Source: Allomyces arbusculus (lineage: Eukaryota > Blastocladiomycota > Blastocladiomycetes > Blastocladiales > Blastocladiaceae). Taken from it: a stretch of 64,000 nucleotides of DNA. Where the stretch lies: contig JADHYV010000014.1 of NCBI GenBank assembly GCA_027604705.1, forward strand, positions 62,001 to 126,000, written 5' to 3'. Both the position numbers and the translations under genes were made by a program. Below the pieces are notes generated by a model, which saw nothing but the letters and a program-made list of their open reading frames with translations, was not told the origin of the DNA and searched no databases. Positions 1 through 12,570 of the stretch are shown here, one piece after another; positions within the stretch are counted from its first letter, which is position 1; each line of letters opens with the position of its first letter.

Positions 1-339
1 GCCACCACCATCAACTCGATGAATCGCTGCAAACCACTAGCAACGCTGCAACGACGACCACCACGACCATGATTCAGCAAGAATTAACGCCGCACCGCCC
101 GTCTCGTCTATGTCCGCCCCCGGCATCCCCGCTACTGCCCTAAAACGCTGCTGCCCCACCCCGTGGCCACGCTCGTCCATCCGTTGGCAAACGACCGTCG
201 TAACACCCGATTTCGCTCCCCCGCGCTGCCACTCGTGTGCTTGCGCTCGTCGACCTCGCCGTCTGCGAAAACACGCTTTAATTGGCCCGATTCTGCAATT
301 TCTGTGATTTTTGCGAATTCTGCAGCCACCCCTTCCAAG
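1..339. other. 5' flank of the ubiquitin-L40 gene
   Basis: No gene is supported here. The reading frames that cross it on either strand have no recognisable domain and run antisense into the ubiquitin gene. The stretch is presumably promoter and 5' UTR of the gene starting at 340. Confidence 0.5.
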
Positions 340-929
340 ATGCAGATGTACGCACGCTCTGCGACTGCACTGTCGCCGAAATTGGCGACTTTTGCGTGCG
401 AATCGATCACTGACGACGGTCGGTGTCTTCGCACGTAATTTCCAGCTTCGTGAAGACGCTCACGGGCAAGACGATCACCCTCGAGGTGGAGTCGTCCGAC
501 ACGATCGACGCCGTCAAGGCTAAGATCCAGGACAAGGAGGGTATTCCCCCGGACCAGCAGCGCCTGATCTTCGCCGGCAAGCAGCTCGAGGATGGCCGCA
601 CGCTCTCGGACTACAACATCCAGAAGGGTACGCTCTGGCGATTGTTTCTGCCGACGGCGGTTGATTTTCGAGGAAGTTGACCGGATGTGATTGCTTTTCC
701 TCACTGACCGCTTTTCCTCATTTCCACAGAGTCGACGCTGCACCTCGTCCTCCGCCTGCGTGGTGGTGGTATGATCGAGCCGTCGCTTCGTGCGCTCGCG
801 CAGAAGTACAACTGCGACAAGATGGTGTGCCGCAAGTGCTACGCGCGCCTTCCTCCGCGTGCGACCAACTGCCGCAAGAAGAAGTGCGGTCACACGAACC
901 AGCTCCGCCCCAAGAAGAAGCTCAAGTGA
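340..929 (+). CDS. RPL40: Ubiquitin-60S ribosomal protein L40 fusion (3 exons)
   Basis: Encodes a precursor that is cleaved into ubiquitin and large-subunit ribosomal protein eL40. Exons are 340-347, 446-627 and 730-929 (129 aa), all GT-AG. The first exon is only 8 nt (ATGCAGAT) and splices into the conserved FVKTLTGK start of ubiquitin; the second intron splits the codon before [12 protein letters not shown]. The ubiquitin part carries [10 protein letters not shown] and the terminal Arg-Gly-Gly needed for processing. It is followed by a 53-residue L40 tail with the Cys pairs of its zinc finger ([17 protein letters not shown], then KKCGHTN). One extra Gly lies at the junction compared with the usual 128-residue fusion. 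Intron positions come from the protein alignment I know, not from transcripts, but the frame closes exactly. Confidence 0.97.
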
Positions 930-2150
930 ACGACTCGCCGCGGTACGCGGTTGGTCGGTCGCGCCGGGCGTGTGTTTTGGGCTGTCGTGCAGTTCAAATA
1001 CAGATCGGACGATTGATTTCGCGAGTCTTTTGTGGGTGTTGTTGCGGTCGATGCTCGTTGTCTGTTGCCCAACTTCGAGACCCCGCAGCCTTGCTTCGCT
1101 GGCCGGACTGCACTCTTCGCACACCTCGTCGTGCCCAGGATGCCCAGTTAGACCTTTTCATCGACTTGAGCGCTCTCGTTTGGTTTGCGACGGTTTGTTC
1201 ATCAGTTGGCCAGCCAGAGCGGACACACAACTTCGCTCGAACGCAAAACGAGGCATGAAATGGAAACGTTTGCCTAAGACCATGAAACGAAATGAATTGC
1301 GTTGCCTGCTGAGCGTGAGTGTTGCCCTCCTTGCTTGACCGCATAACTTTTCCAACCAATCTCGAGGAAGTTCGACACGAGCCCTCGATTGACCCATTGG
1401 CGCGCGCGACCGACGCTGCAGGCCGCGCCGCGTGGGGATGCGCTGACTTCTGCCATCTCTGTTGTGTTGGTCGTGTCACCACGCGGTTGAAACTTGCTTT
1501 CCCACACGGCGCTGGTGCCGTACGCGTGTTGGCGACGTGCGCGACCGCGACAATCACGGTCTGCGCGGTGTCAGAGTCTCGTGGCCATTATTCAGGTCCG
1601 CCTGTTAGGCGTAAGGATCACACTTGTTCCAAATTGGTGATCGATCTACCATCGAGCCGGACCGTGCTGGTGCCGGCCACGCGCCGGCGGCGGTGCCAAC
1701 GCACGACGTCACCATTTTTTGGTCAGACCGCGTGACGAGGCCGGTGGGTGAGCGGCGAGGATGTTGTGGTGGTTCGTTCTGCGCCATTGGCAAAATGGCC
1801 GGGCACGACGAATTTTTCTTGTGGCAACGACATCAGATCTGTTCAGAGACCATGGGCCGCGAGACAGGCGAGACGCGCTTATGATCGAGCCAACGATACT
1901 CACAGTCGCTGCAACGACGCCATCGATGTCCGTCGACGACACGACGACGGCGCACGCCAACATGCGCAATTGCCAGCATGGCAATGCGGACGACGGATGC
2001 TGGCCGTCTAGCGCGACCTGGGGGTGTTCGCGGCCGGCAAGCGTGCGCAATTTAAGAGGTGATAGAGTGTGGATGGAGCAGGCTGCTTTACGTAGCTGTC
2101 GCGCTATGACTGTTCTCATCGACGGCGTATGACTACGGCAATCGACAGGT
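930..2150. other. Gene-poor stretch downstream of ubiquitin-L40
   Basis: I see no conserved coding signal. Open frames on both strands are short, low in recognisable motifs and overlap each other. The stretch will include the 3' UTR of the ubiquitin fusion. Confidence 0.4.
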
Positions 2151-3550
2151 GTATTCTCTCAATCTGTGTCCGTGGGATGCGACCCGAACGATGCGACCTG
2201 CGTGATGGCAGTGAACACGCGCAGCTCAATCGCAACATACTCTGCCCATTTTGACATGAGGAAATTGGCCCATTCAGCAGGCCTGCATCCACAGAAACCT
2301 TGATCATCTCGTGCAGCACGGACTTGGGGTCCGTCATCCTCCGTCCATAGCAGCATCTGGCACCTCGCCATCCTCCAGGGTCACCTTCACGTGTTGCAGT
2401 CGCTGGCACTCACACTGGCCGTTCATTGACCCAGAACCGCGACGCCATAGGAATGCCACTTGCGCGCATTGAATGGAATGCACGCGCAGTTGGTGAGGAC
2501 GTACTCGGGCGTCTAGTGGAGGCCGGAGTTGAACCGGAAGAGCATCAGGTTGGGGCCAGTGCGCCCCAGCGTCGGGCACGCGACTCAGCGTGGTTAGCGC
2601 AACTCCGAAGAGGACAAAGGCCAAGATCGCGACACGGATCTCGCTGTGGGGCACACAAGTGGTTTGGGAAGTAGCGAATGACAAGCGGGCGAAGATGGGC
2701 GGGGGATGGCCAGGGTGGAGAGGCAACGGATCGAGTGTGCCAGCAAAGCTTGAAAAATCAAACCGCAGCAGGGTCGCAATAACGCGCGCTGCACGATCTA
2801 AAGTCTCGAGGAACGTTCGCTATCCTGCTCCGTCTCGTCGCTTGCGCGAGTCGTCGACGAACGTCCACAAAACACGAACGCGAGCGCTACAACCAGCTGC
2901 TGCGTGTGTGCAAAATCGCGTTCCAAACCAAACCGAGCGATCGCGGGAAAACTCGACGAACCGGCGGCGCTTCTTGCGCCTCGAACTCAACCGGTTGCGG
3001 GCGAGCAGGACCGCGAGGACTACAGAAAGGATCTGGCCGACGGGAGCGAGCACAACGACGTAGCAGAATGGGGGGGGGGGGGGGAGGCAGCGCACGAGTA
3101 AATAGATGCAGTTGCTGCAGCCCCAAGTCTGCCAGGTCGTGTGCGCTCACCCGCAGCCAGGCGACTTGGGCACAAACAACGCAGCATGCAAAAAGTCGAA
3201 GGAATGCGAGACGCCAAAAACGAGTTAAGAACATGATGAATGAGGCATGGCTAAATGGCGACGGCAGTCCAGCATGCAGCTCGGCCGTGTCACCAAATTG
3301 CGCCACACAATGCAATATGAGAGCGTGGAGTGGCAACATCGCTGCAGCCGGAGCCGACGTTCGCCGGCACAATGGCGGACGCGCGGCGCCCGGCCGGACG
3401 ACATAAAGACACCAAGTGCACGTCGTCGCACGCGCGTGACAGCTGCAAGTGGTCGGAGAACTGCAGTGTTGGTAGTGCGCCGCCAGCAGGAAAATCAGTT
3501 CGACGTGGTGCCACGCGGGAATGACGTGGCTGAAGGGCTCGAACACGTCA
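2150..3550 (-). pseudogene. Decayed multi-membrane-segment gene (candidate)
   Basis: Read on the minus strand, several frames contain membrane-like helices next to basic loops, for example VVLAPVGQILSVVLAVLL followed by RNRLSSRRKKRRR (around 3000-3080) and IRVAILAFVLFGVALTTL (around 2600). Further down, PEYVLTNC and KWAEYVAIELRVF look protein-like. These pieces lie in different frames separated by stops, and I could not join them with introns of the usual 60-100 bp. The simplest reading is a degenerate polytopic membrane protein (receptor- or transporter-like), but a many-exon live gene cannot be excluded. The family is not recognised. A 15-nt G-tract at about 3070-3084 interrupts it. Confidence 0.2.
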
Positions 3551-5290
3551 GCGCTGCTGGGTGGTCATACCGCGCGCACTCGTCGCGTGCAAATTCGCGT
3601 GCGAAGCGAGCGGTCGCTCCTGATCATCGGCGTGATTATGCCGGTTCGCGCTAATGACTGCCCTGGGTGACACGTATCGGGGCAGCACTGTGACACCACG
3701 ACCCTGCATGCCATGCTGTCTGCTTTTCAACCAGCCCCTGCGTCCGCCCATGGCTGGCTTCGAGCAGTCGCACCCCACCTCGCCGACCGATTCGCCCAGT
3801 CTTTGGCCGCGTGTGGTCACCACGGCGCGTCCCAGACCGATACAGCACCAAACGTCACTATGGACACGACCTCGCCATTGCTGGGCAAATACCAATTTGT
3901 GGCGGTTGCAAGTGCCATGGCGGCGATGCGTGAGTTCCCCGACCCGGACCGTGATCAAGCAGTTTCAGTGCCTCAGATGGGCGCGGCGACTGGCGATGCG
4001 ACTCAATTGGCAGTGCTGGTGCAGCAGCAGCAGGCGATTGTGGGATACCAGCCCCCCACAGCCCCCTCACATTGCTGTTCTTACTTCCGTGCTGCTCTTG
4101 TTGTTGTGTTGCTCTTGCTCTTGTGCTGTTCTTGCCGCCATGCTGCTCTGTTCATCATGTGCATTTATACGGTTGGTTAGTTTGTTTCTTACTTCAAGGG
4201 TTGGAGAGTGGGGTGAGAGTGTGTGTGTGTTTGGGGGGGGGGGGGGGTGATGGGCAGCATCATTCATACTTTCTCCTGACAGAGGGGTTGGTGTCAAACT
4301 GTTCAGTTTGGCCTGGAGACTCGAATCTCCAATGAGCAGCCCTGAGCAGCCTGGTGCTTTCTGATCACGATTTTCTGTTGTCACGTCTGTCCCAGTGCTC
4401 TCACAACCAATCTTACTTTCTGTCTCCTCAGTTACGGATGTCATTTTTGTACTCTCAATGCCTGCGACGATTTTTGGGAGTCCGATTTGTCATGTTTATG
4501 GCCATCTAGTTGTTTATTGCCATGTAGATATGATTTTTTTCGCCTCATCGATTGTTATCGCCGCTTTGTTTGCTAGGTGAACGCTGCTGCCACTGACGAT
4601 TCTTCAAGTGGCGATAAAGTGGAAATGCTCAGTGCAATCGTGATGGGGTGGTGATGCGATGTGGCGTTCCTCACGAATTTGCACTTGGTGAAGCTGATGC
4701 TCTCATGGCCGCCATGGTGGGAGCACAGCATGAATGCCAAATGATCGAGCTTGTGTCATCCACAAACGGGAGACGTTGCAAGGAGTCAGGCAAACACGCT
4801 GGAGGACATTGCACATGGTGGGGCAGCGATGCGGTATTAATGCATTTGTCGAGGATGCATCCAAGGCTGGTGTAAACAGCACTGGAGTGCTGGAACGTAT
4901 GAGATGCAGCGAGATTTCTATTATTCGCCAAGCCGAATCAAATCGTCGGGAATCCAAATGTCAGGCTGCATTCGTGACGCTTGTCTTCGTGAGGAAACTG
5001 TAGCAACGCAAAGCAACTGCGTTTGCTCCAGGGCATGTGTGCATGCATCAGTTTCAGCTCTCTCCTGCACCCGGCTGGATGTCGGTTATCCGTCGAGCCA
5101 CGTCACACATTCCGTCACCAATCAGAACCTTCCGACTTCCAAACGACTTCCACCGACTTCCACTGACTCCCCCACAACACACGGCACTCTTGACCAACGC
5201 GCGATCTCCTTCACACACGACGTTCCTTGAACTGCACGATATGGCCATGCCTTGACCGCAAACCGTGCCTCTTCTCTCCAACAAGACACA
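3551..5290. other. Non-coding stretch with G-tract and Leu-codon-rich low complexity
   Basis: No conserved protein is visible. The stretch from 4075 to 4170 is a CTT/CTG-rich low-complexity run, followed by a short (GT)n and a 15-nt G-run at 4233-4247. From about 4300 to 5000 base composition drops towards AT compared with neighbouring genes. Confidence 0.4.
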
Positions 5291-5737
5291 ATGGGCGACT
5301 TCTTTGAGAACCTCTTGAACATACAAGAGTTGAAGGATCTCCTCCACCAGCTCCACCAAGTCGGCCGCGCCCATGGTGTGGTGCACCTGCCGCCGCCCCG
5401 TGAGGCCGGCCTGACTCCCGGTTGGCGACTCTTTGCGAACCGTCCGCACCGGCTCATCCGTTTCCGGATCCACGACTGTCAGAATATGAGTGTATCATGC
5501 ACTTTCGGTCTGTCAGTCCTGTCGGCGCTCAGCCCCCACTACCCTGCCTTCAATACTTTGGCAATACCTGACAAACGAGATGCATGCTTCGCGGCCGCTG
5601 TGGGTCACGGGACGAGATGGAATGTCGAGATTAGGTTGAGCAGTGGGAGGAAAAGGAGCCCTGGACGAGATGGAGCCACGGGTGGAGGAGGGGCGGCGGG
5701 ACCAGAACGACTTCGGGTGCGGGTCGCAGTGGGGTGA
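5291..5737 (+). CDS. Hypothetical short ORF
   Basis: A 148-codon frame starts at an ATG in a reasonable context (ACACAATGGG). The first 60 residues look plausible as protein (helix-forming FFENLLNIQELKDLLHQLHQ, then a basic stretch). The second half becomes Gly/Arg-rich and looks like chance reading through GC-rich DNA. An opposing minus-strand frame covers the same bases. There is no family match that I recognise; it may be a first exon, a short gene or nothing. Confidence 0.2.
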   Translation: MGDFFENLLNIQELKDLLHQLHQVGRAHGVVHLPPPREAGLTPGWRLFANRPHRLIRFRIHDCQNMSVSCTFGLSVLSALSPHYPAFNTLAIPDKRDACFAAAVGHGTRWNVEIRLSSGRKRSPGRDGATGGGGAAGPERLRVRVAVG

Positions 5738-6373
5738 CGGGCTGGCGCGGCTTCGATGGGTGGGGGACGGGTCGATGGAGGGGGCGAATGGGCGGAGTGG
5801 GTTGCGGGCACCGCGGGCCATTCGGTCGGCGTGTGCGATGGCACGCCGTGCGGCCCTGTGTGCGACCAGGCGAATGGATGCTCGCTGCACAACCCACCAC
5901 GCGTCGCTGCCCGCGGCATCGCATTTCTCTCGACGTCCCGCACTCGCTGGTACCCATCGCGCCTGGGAGCCAAGCGGCCCAGCCGTGGTAGTGGCGGCTG
6001 TCGGCCTCCGAGGTCGCGCGACGCTGGCCGGCGCTCCAGCGCAGGGAGAGCGGTCTGGACCGGGTCTGGACCGGTCTTTTGTGACGTGTTCGACAACGCG
6101 TCGCTCGTCGGCTGGACGGTTGGGCCCAAACGGTCCTGTTTTTTGGACCATTTCGGCCTAACCGTCCAGGGTTCAGCCATAACTTAACGGCGCCCTGTGG
6201 TGGATTGGAGGACCGACTGCGCAACGTCTTCTCTTCTGGTTTCGCATCGTTGGCGGCAGATAAATCGCACCAACTTTCAGCACGTCGTTCGATGAACGTA
6301 CTGAACTGAGAGCGGAGACACGATCAGAACCAAATTAAAATCTGCTCAGAATTTTCAATCAACAGCTATGGCC
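5738..6373. other. Intergenic, 3' of the first ABC transporter
   Basis: Very GC-rich to about 6150, then more balanced up to the stop of the transporter on the minus strand. Overlapping frames occur on both strands with no motif; nothing is called. Confidence 0.4.
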
Positions 6374-9300
6374 CTACACCATCGTCGCATTCCTCGTCGC
6401 GGCGCCCAACTGTTGCTTCTGCACCAATGTATGGTAGAGCCCGCGCATCGCAAGCAGCTCGTCGTGCGTACCCTGCTCGACAACGTGCCCTTGCTTGATG
6501 ACAAAGATTACGTCGGCGTTCTGGATCGTCGCGAGCCGGTGCGCGACCGTGATCGTCGTTCGTCCTTGGGACGCGACATCGAGCGCAGCTTGCACGACGC
6601 GTTCGGCCTGCGAATCCAGCGCGGCCGTGGCCTCATCCAGCAATAGAATCCTCGGATTCCGTACGAGCGCACGGGCAATGCACACGCGCTGTTTTTGCCC
6701 ACCCGACAGCTGCGACGACGAGACTGGGGTCGCGTACCCCTCGGGCAGGCCCATGATGAAATCGTGGATGTTGGCCATGCGAGCACACCGCTCGATATCA
6801 GCGTCCGAGACCGAATCCGGATCCGGGTGGCCATACGCGATATTCTCGCGAATGGTACCCATGAACAGCGTCGGGTCCTGCAAGACAATCGCCATCTGTT
6901 CGCGCAGATGCGCGAGATTCCACTCCTTGACGTCGTAGCCCTCGACCTTGGTCACCCCCTGCTGCAGCTCGTAGAACCGCAACGCGAGCGCGAGCGTACT
7001 CGACTTGCCAGACCCGGACGGACCGACCAGCGCGACCGTCTTGCCCGCGAGTGCCTCGATGTTAAAGTCGCGCAAGATCGTGGCATCCGGCCGCATCGGG
7101 TAACTGAACACGCCATTCTCGACCGTCACATTGCCGGCGACGTCGACGGGCTTCAGACCGTCGGTGTTGGCAGAGTCGATCGGCGGAACGCGGTCGATCA
7201 GGTCAAAGTAGGTGATGGCCGCGACTTTGGCTTTTTGAATGTTGCCACCGAACGTGGCCGCTTGGGCAAACGAGATGGTGCCGAAGAGGATCACGAAGAT
7301 TGAGCGGAACAAGTCGCCCGTCTGGATGCTGTTCTGCTCGACGAACCGATACCCGGCAGAGAAGGCGACCGCGTAGACCCAAAACTACTCATGCAGCAAA
7401 AGTCAGTTCATGGTCGGGTGGAGAGGGTAGAGAAAGTGGAGAAGGTTGAGGAGAGTAGAGTGGATCGATAGAAAGACGGACCTGAACAGCTTGCGAGAAC
7501 CCGAACCCCCACGCGCCAATCACCGCCTTGCGCACACCGGCCACGTAGGGCACCTTGACGCGGCGCAAATAATCCTTGTCAAAGTATTCTTCGCGTGCAA
7601 GTGCCTTGACCATGACGATATTCTGGATCGCGTCGCACGCCGACTGCCCGGCCTCGGCATACGCGAGCCGCGTCTTGTTGAGTGCGCCCTGCATGATCTT
7701 GGCCTCGAACATGGACCCGAGCGCGATCACGGGCACGCACGCAAACACGACGAGCGTGAGCTGCCACGAAAAGTAGAACGCGAGCCCGATCGCCGCGCCC
7801 ATCGCGACCACGAGCTGCAATAAGTTCGCGGCATTCGGTCCCGTCAGGTTCTGGATCAGATCCGCCTGCTCCGACAACTGCACGGTAAGCGCGCCGGTGC
7901 CGTGCTTTTCGTCATCGAACCAGCCCATTTCCTGGCGCAGCATTGCGGCAAACGTGGTCTCGCGAATCCGGCGCGTGAGCCGCTCCCCGGCGATCCCGAA
8001 ACAGCCAAATTGGAACAGGTTGATGACGACGTTTCCAAGCCCGAGCCCGAGAAAGACCATGAACCAGAAAAATGCCTTGTCCTGCAGCTCCTGGCCCGTG
8101 TACTTGAACATGTCGAGCATTTCGGAGATCACAAGACCAAACGCCGGCCAAATGAGCCCGTTGAGCGTGCCCATGATAATCCCGACGACGAGTACCGGCC
8201 ACTCTTTCCACTGCAGCTTGACGACGCGCCACAGCGACAGCGAGTGTTCGCGCAAAATGCGTTCCATTTCGGCCTTTTCGCGCTCCTCCTTGTCGAGTTC
8301 CGCGAGCAGTGCGACTTTCGGGTCGACCACTTCCGGTTTCTTGTCCTTGACGACCGTCACGACGGTTGTGGCTGCGCTGGGAGTCACGGAAGGGCGGCGC
8401 ATGGTCAAATCGGCAGCAGGTATCAGTTTAGACGTGCCCGTCTCGCCCTTGAGTTCCTGCGCCTTGACGAGCCCGGCGTACATGCCGCCCTGCGCGATCA
8501 GGGACTCGTGCGTGCCGGTCTCGACGATCCGGCCCTTGTCCATGACGACGATTTTGTCGGCGTTGCGGATCGACGCGAGTCGGTGCGCGATCGTGATCGT
8601 CGTACGGCCCTGCGAGGCTTTGTCGAGTGCGGCCTGCACGATACTCTCGGACTCGGTGTCGAGCGCGGAAGTCGACTCGTCGAGGAGCAGGATCTGGGAA
8701 ATGCGTCAGCAGTCGTTATTTTCCGTGAACACGGTGCAAGTCACGCAAAGGGCCACAACCCTCACATGCGCACCTTGGGGTTCTTGATCAGCGCACGCGC
8801 AATCGCGAGACGCTGCTTCTGCCCTCCACTCAACAACGCACCGGCCTCGCCCACGGGCGTCTGGTACCCCTGCGGCAGCCCCATGATGAAGTCGTGCGCA
8901 TTAGCGTCGCGGCACGCCTGTTCCATCATCGCCTGCGTGACTTCGGTCCCGTCGATCGCGCCCAACTTCAAGTTCTCCTCAATCGTCGCGTCAAACAGGA
9001 CCGGCATCTGCGGGACGTAGCCGATCCGCTGGCGGTACCACTGCAACGACAACTCGGGCAACGGCACGCCGTCGACCTTGACCGTGCCGCCAAGCACATC
9101 AAAGAACCGCAGCAGCAACTGAATCGTCGTCGACTTGCCCGACCCGCTCGACCCGACGAGCGCGACCGTCGTGCCTGGTTCGATATCGAGCGAGAAGTTT
9201 TGCAGGACTTTGACAGACGGGCGCGACGGGAACGCAAAGTCAACATTCTCGAACGTGATGTGGCCAGTCAAGTCCGGCAGCATCTTGGTGCCGTCAGCAA

Positions 9301-10886
9301 TCGTCGGTTGCGAATCGATCACCTCGAACAGCCGGAACCCGGCGGCGCGGCCCTTGCCCACGGCCTGGACCGACGGAGACAGGTTGACGATTGAGAAGGC
9401 GCCGACAATCACGGCCATTTGCACTTTCTATATCCGCCACACGACTCGCGCGTGAGCTCCACAACGTCTTGATCAACGCTCTTCTCTCAAATTCACGTAC
9501 CACGACGTCGCCGCCCTTGATCTCCCCACTCTGCACCAACTTGGCACCGTACCACGCGCCGAGCCCACAGAGGAGGAACAGCAGCCCGAAAAACACGCCG
9601 AGCCCGGCACCCGTGATCCAGGCCTTGCGCCGTCCCGCACGCACGGTCGACTCGAGCAGTGCCGAGAACTTGGCGAGCGCGCGCGCCTGCCCGCCATACG
9701 CGACGACTGTGCGGATATTGGCGAGCACTTCCTGTGCGACGGCGCCGGCTTGTGCGTAGACGGCCTGTGACCGCGAGGTACCCTCCGAAAAGGCCTTCCC
9801 GACGATCACGCCGGACACGCCGAAGAAGGGGAACGTGGCCATCAGGACCAGCGTGAGTTTCCAGCCTTGAGAGGGGTCGTGGAGAGGGGTGAGGAGTCGT
9901 AGGTGGAGGTGAAAATGGGAGAGTGGACGGGTACGGACTGACGATGAACGCGATCACGAAGCCGGTGCAGAATTGGATCAGGTAGGCGATGGCGAGAATC
10001 ACCTTTTCCGAGACGCCCTCTTGGAAATGCAGCGCGTCGCTATCGTCCACGGAAATCAGTCATCGTTCCTCCTCCTCCACCGCCAACGCCGAACGCACCT
10101 CGTCAACCGCGTCGTCAAATCGCCTGCCTTGTTCTTATCAAACCACGCCAGATCCTGCCGCATGACGGCACGCATGAAATGCGCGCGCGCCTGCCGCGCC
10201 TGCCGCTCGCCGGCCCACATGAAGGACGCCTGCATCAGGTACGCGGCAACCATGGTCGCGGCGCCGATCCCGACAAACAGCAGGACCGCGCTCGTCACGT
10301 TCGATTGAAGGAGTTCGGTCGCCGCATCGAGTTGCGGGCCCGGACCGAGAATCGCGCGCGCTTGCGCGTAGTCGATGAACGGGTTGATGACGTTGCCGAG
10401 AAGCACAGACATGAGCGGGTTCGTAATGCCTAGGTGGGAAGGGGAGGGGAGGGTCAGGGACGTGAACTCGCTGGGAGGAAAGAGTGTGGTCGGGTACAGA
10501 CCATAGGCGATGGCCCCGACGAGGCCGACCGCCATGAGCGCGTAATCGCACGAGTCAGCGAACCGGAACATGGACAGGAATGGCGCGGCTTGCGGCGGAG
10601 GTTCATCTCCACTTGTTACAGCCGGAGCGGGGGCGCGCGCATCGGTCACGGGCGGTACGGCCCCACCGGCCGTGATCAGCGGCGCCTTGATCGCGTCGGC
10701 ACCGCTCGCTGCGAGAGCACCGGTGCGCGCATCGAGTGATGGCCTGTCGCCACCGTTTGCGACGGGAATCGGCGCGGTCAGGTGCACGTCGTGCAGGGCA
10801 ATGTCGTCGGCGCTACTGGCCGGGTCGTGCGTGGGTAGTGGCACCTCGCCGGGTAACAGGTGCGTGGCCGACGCGGTGTGGCTCAT
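6374..10886 (-). CDS. Full-length ABCB (MDR/P-glycoprotein type) ABC transporter, copy A (7 exons)
   Basis: Predicted ATP-driven exporter of the ABCB family with layout TMD1-NBD1-TMD2-NBD2, acting in a membrane (plasma membrane or vacuole; substrate unknown). Exons in transcript order: 10502-10886, 10099-10429, 9939-10039, 9501-9865, 8774-9427, 7482-8693, 7384-6374; total 1352 aa. Introns are 59-97 bp and the frame closes exactly. NBD1 has Walker [10 protein letters not shown], signature LSGGQKQR and Walker B ILLLDEST, the last split from the signature by an intron. NBD2 has [17 protein letters not shown] and ILLLDEAT. All ATPase motifs look intact in both halves. The first 85 residues are Ala/Pro-rich and disordered. 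Intron positions match copy B one for one, with internal exons 2 to 5 of identical length, so the two are paralogues. They diverge at the N-terminus and in TMDs but are near-identical in DNA across parts of the NBDs. Confidence 0.93.
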
Positions 10887-12570
10887 GGCTGGTGGTGGAG
10901 CGTGAAGAGCGCGGCGAGATCGTGTCGGGGAAGATGATGGATCGAGGTGGATGAGGGTGGATGGCCGGTCGGAACACTGGCAGTGAAGAGCAAGTCGAGG
11001 ACCGTTGCGAGACGAGAGCGGTTGAGCAATAAATTGTGCATCAAGCCCAAGAAATGGACGTGGTGCCCGGCGTGTATCCGGGGCACGCTTGTTATTTATT
11101 GGGCAACGTCAACGTCGTGCCGCTTTGGCCGGTGCGCCACAGGCGTACGGACGCGTTCCACGGCGGGCAAATGGCCCGCGGGAGACGCACGCACGCGCAG
11201 CAGAGTTGACGAGCGTTGACGAGTGTCGCAGCAGGTAGGTATAGCCGAGCGGCGGGACATGCGAAGTGCAGGCGTATTCCGGGGGGCGGCCGCGCGCAAA
11301 CGACTGCTCGCGCACGGACTTGAGCCGCATAAACTGCGAGCTGTCGAGGCGAGCGACGTCGAGAAGGATGAGGCGTGGCGACGTGGTGGTTCGTGATTTT
11401 AACTCAATTTGCCATTTCGCTCAGAGTACGCGCACGCGTCAACACGACTCGGGAATCATCATTGGAATCGTCAGCCGGGTGGTCGACAGCTTGTGCTTGG
11501 CGACGTTGCGTTTCGACGGAGGCATCGTGGCCAACGCTGAGGACAGGGCTGGCCGCAGGCCAGCTTGCGCCAAGTGAAGGGCCACCATGGCGAGTTGTGC
11601 GCCGGGCATAAGCGAGGCCAGCACGTTGGTATTGACTGCACGTTTCGTCGGCGATCGTTCGTGTGCAGCCCGGCTGGTAAAGCGGGGTACCCAGAGAGTT
11701 GCTGGAGAATCAGAAGCATCAGAGCTCTGAGAGACCACGTGTCTCGATCGGATGTGAAACACTCGGGCTGAAACTGGGTGAGCCTGCCCGCCGATTCGGG
11801 CAAGAACCGCGAACGAAACGTCGCGAAACCAACGAAACGACGCGAAACGACCGAAAGAACGCGTCTGGCCCCGAGCCAGGTCCTTGTCCCACCGTTCCCT
11901 CGCGATGAGTTAGTGGACGGGCGCGACGTGTCTTCTCCGGACAGAGTACATACGACGACCGCGCGGTGTCCGGCCGCGGGGATCCACGCTGTCGATGGGC
12001 ACCGCAACTGCTGCAACCGAACCGCTGGCGCTGCCAAACTTGCGTGCCTGGCATCGTGTTGACTGGGCATCGTTGGTCGCCGTTGGAGTTTGATCTCATT
12101 CCGTGCGTCAACACTCTTGGTGTGCCCAACTGCTTTGCCATCTTTCGGTCATTTGCATTTGCGGCTCAACATGTGGAAAAGCCCGCGCGCGCACCGCACG
12201 TCAACGGTGTTGGTTGACTCGGTCCTCACACGCAATAGTCCGCGCCTGGTCGCGGGTTCGATGCTGTTCTATGAGATTCTGCCTGATTCTACCGTCGAGG
12301 CTGTAACGCTTGTGGAGGGCTGATCACGATCGTGCGCGCTTGGAGTGCCGGTGCCAGCCTCGCATGTCGCATCAACAACAGCAACAACAGTCGGGCCATC
12401 GAGTCAATGCACCGGTCAGTCGTGCGGATGCGACCCGTTCGCGTCCGTTTAGTAGATGTGCCGGTTCGTGGCTGCACCAACTACAAGTATCATTGCCCGC
12501 CAACCCTTTGCAGCTGCAGCCTTTGCTTGTCCTCAACTTGACGGCACTCGCTGCACAAGTATCCACCACG
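10887..12570. other. Divergent intergenic region between the two ABC transporters
   Basis: About 1.7 kb separates the two start codons and should hold both promoters. Short repeats of a CGAAACGACCG-type motif lie around 11810-11860. Several overlapping frames occur on both strands but none has a domain or a consistent splice model, so no gene is called. Confidence 0.45.

Noticed and set aside
132-1124. 330-codon minus-strand frame over ubiquitin-L40
   Set aside because: Crosses the ubiquitin exons and introns in antisense; starts at a non-ATG-supported position and has no domain.
7902-9020. 372-codon plus-strand frame inside ABC copy A
   Set aside because: Mirror frame of conserved transporter exons, which carry Walker and signature motifs on the other strand.
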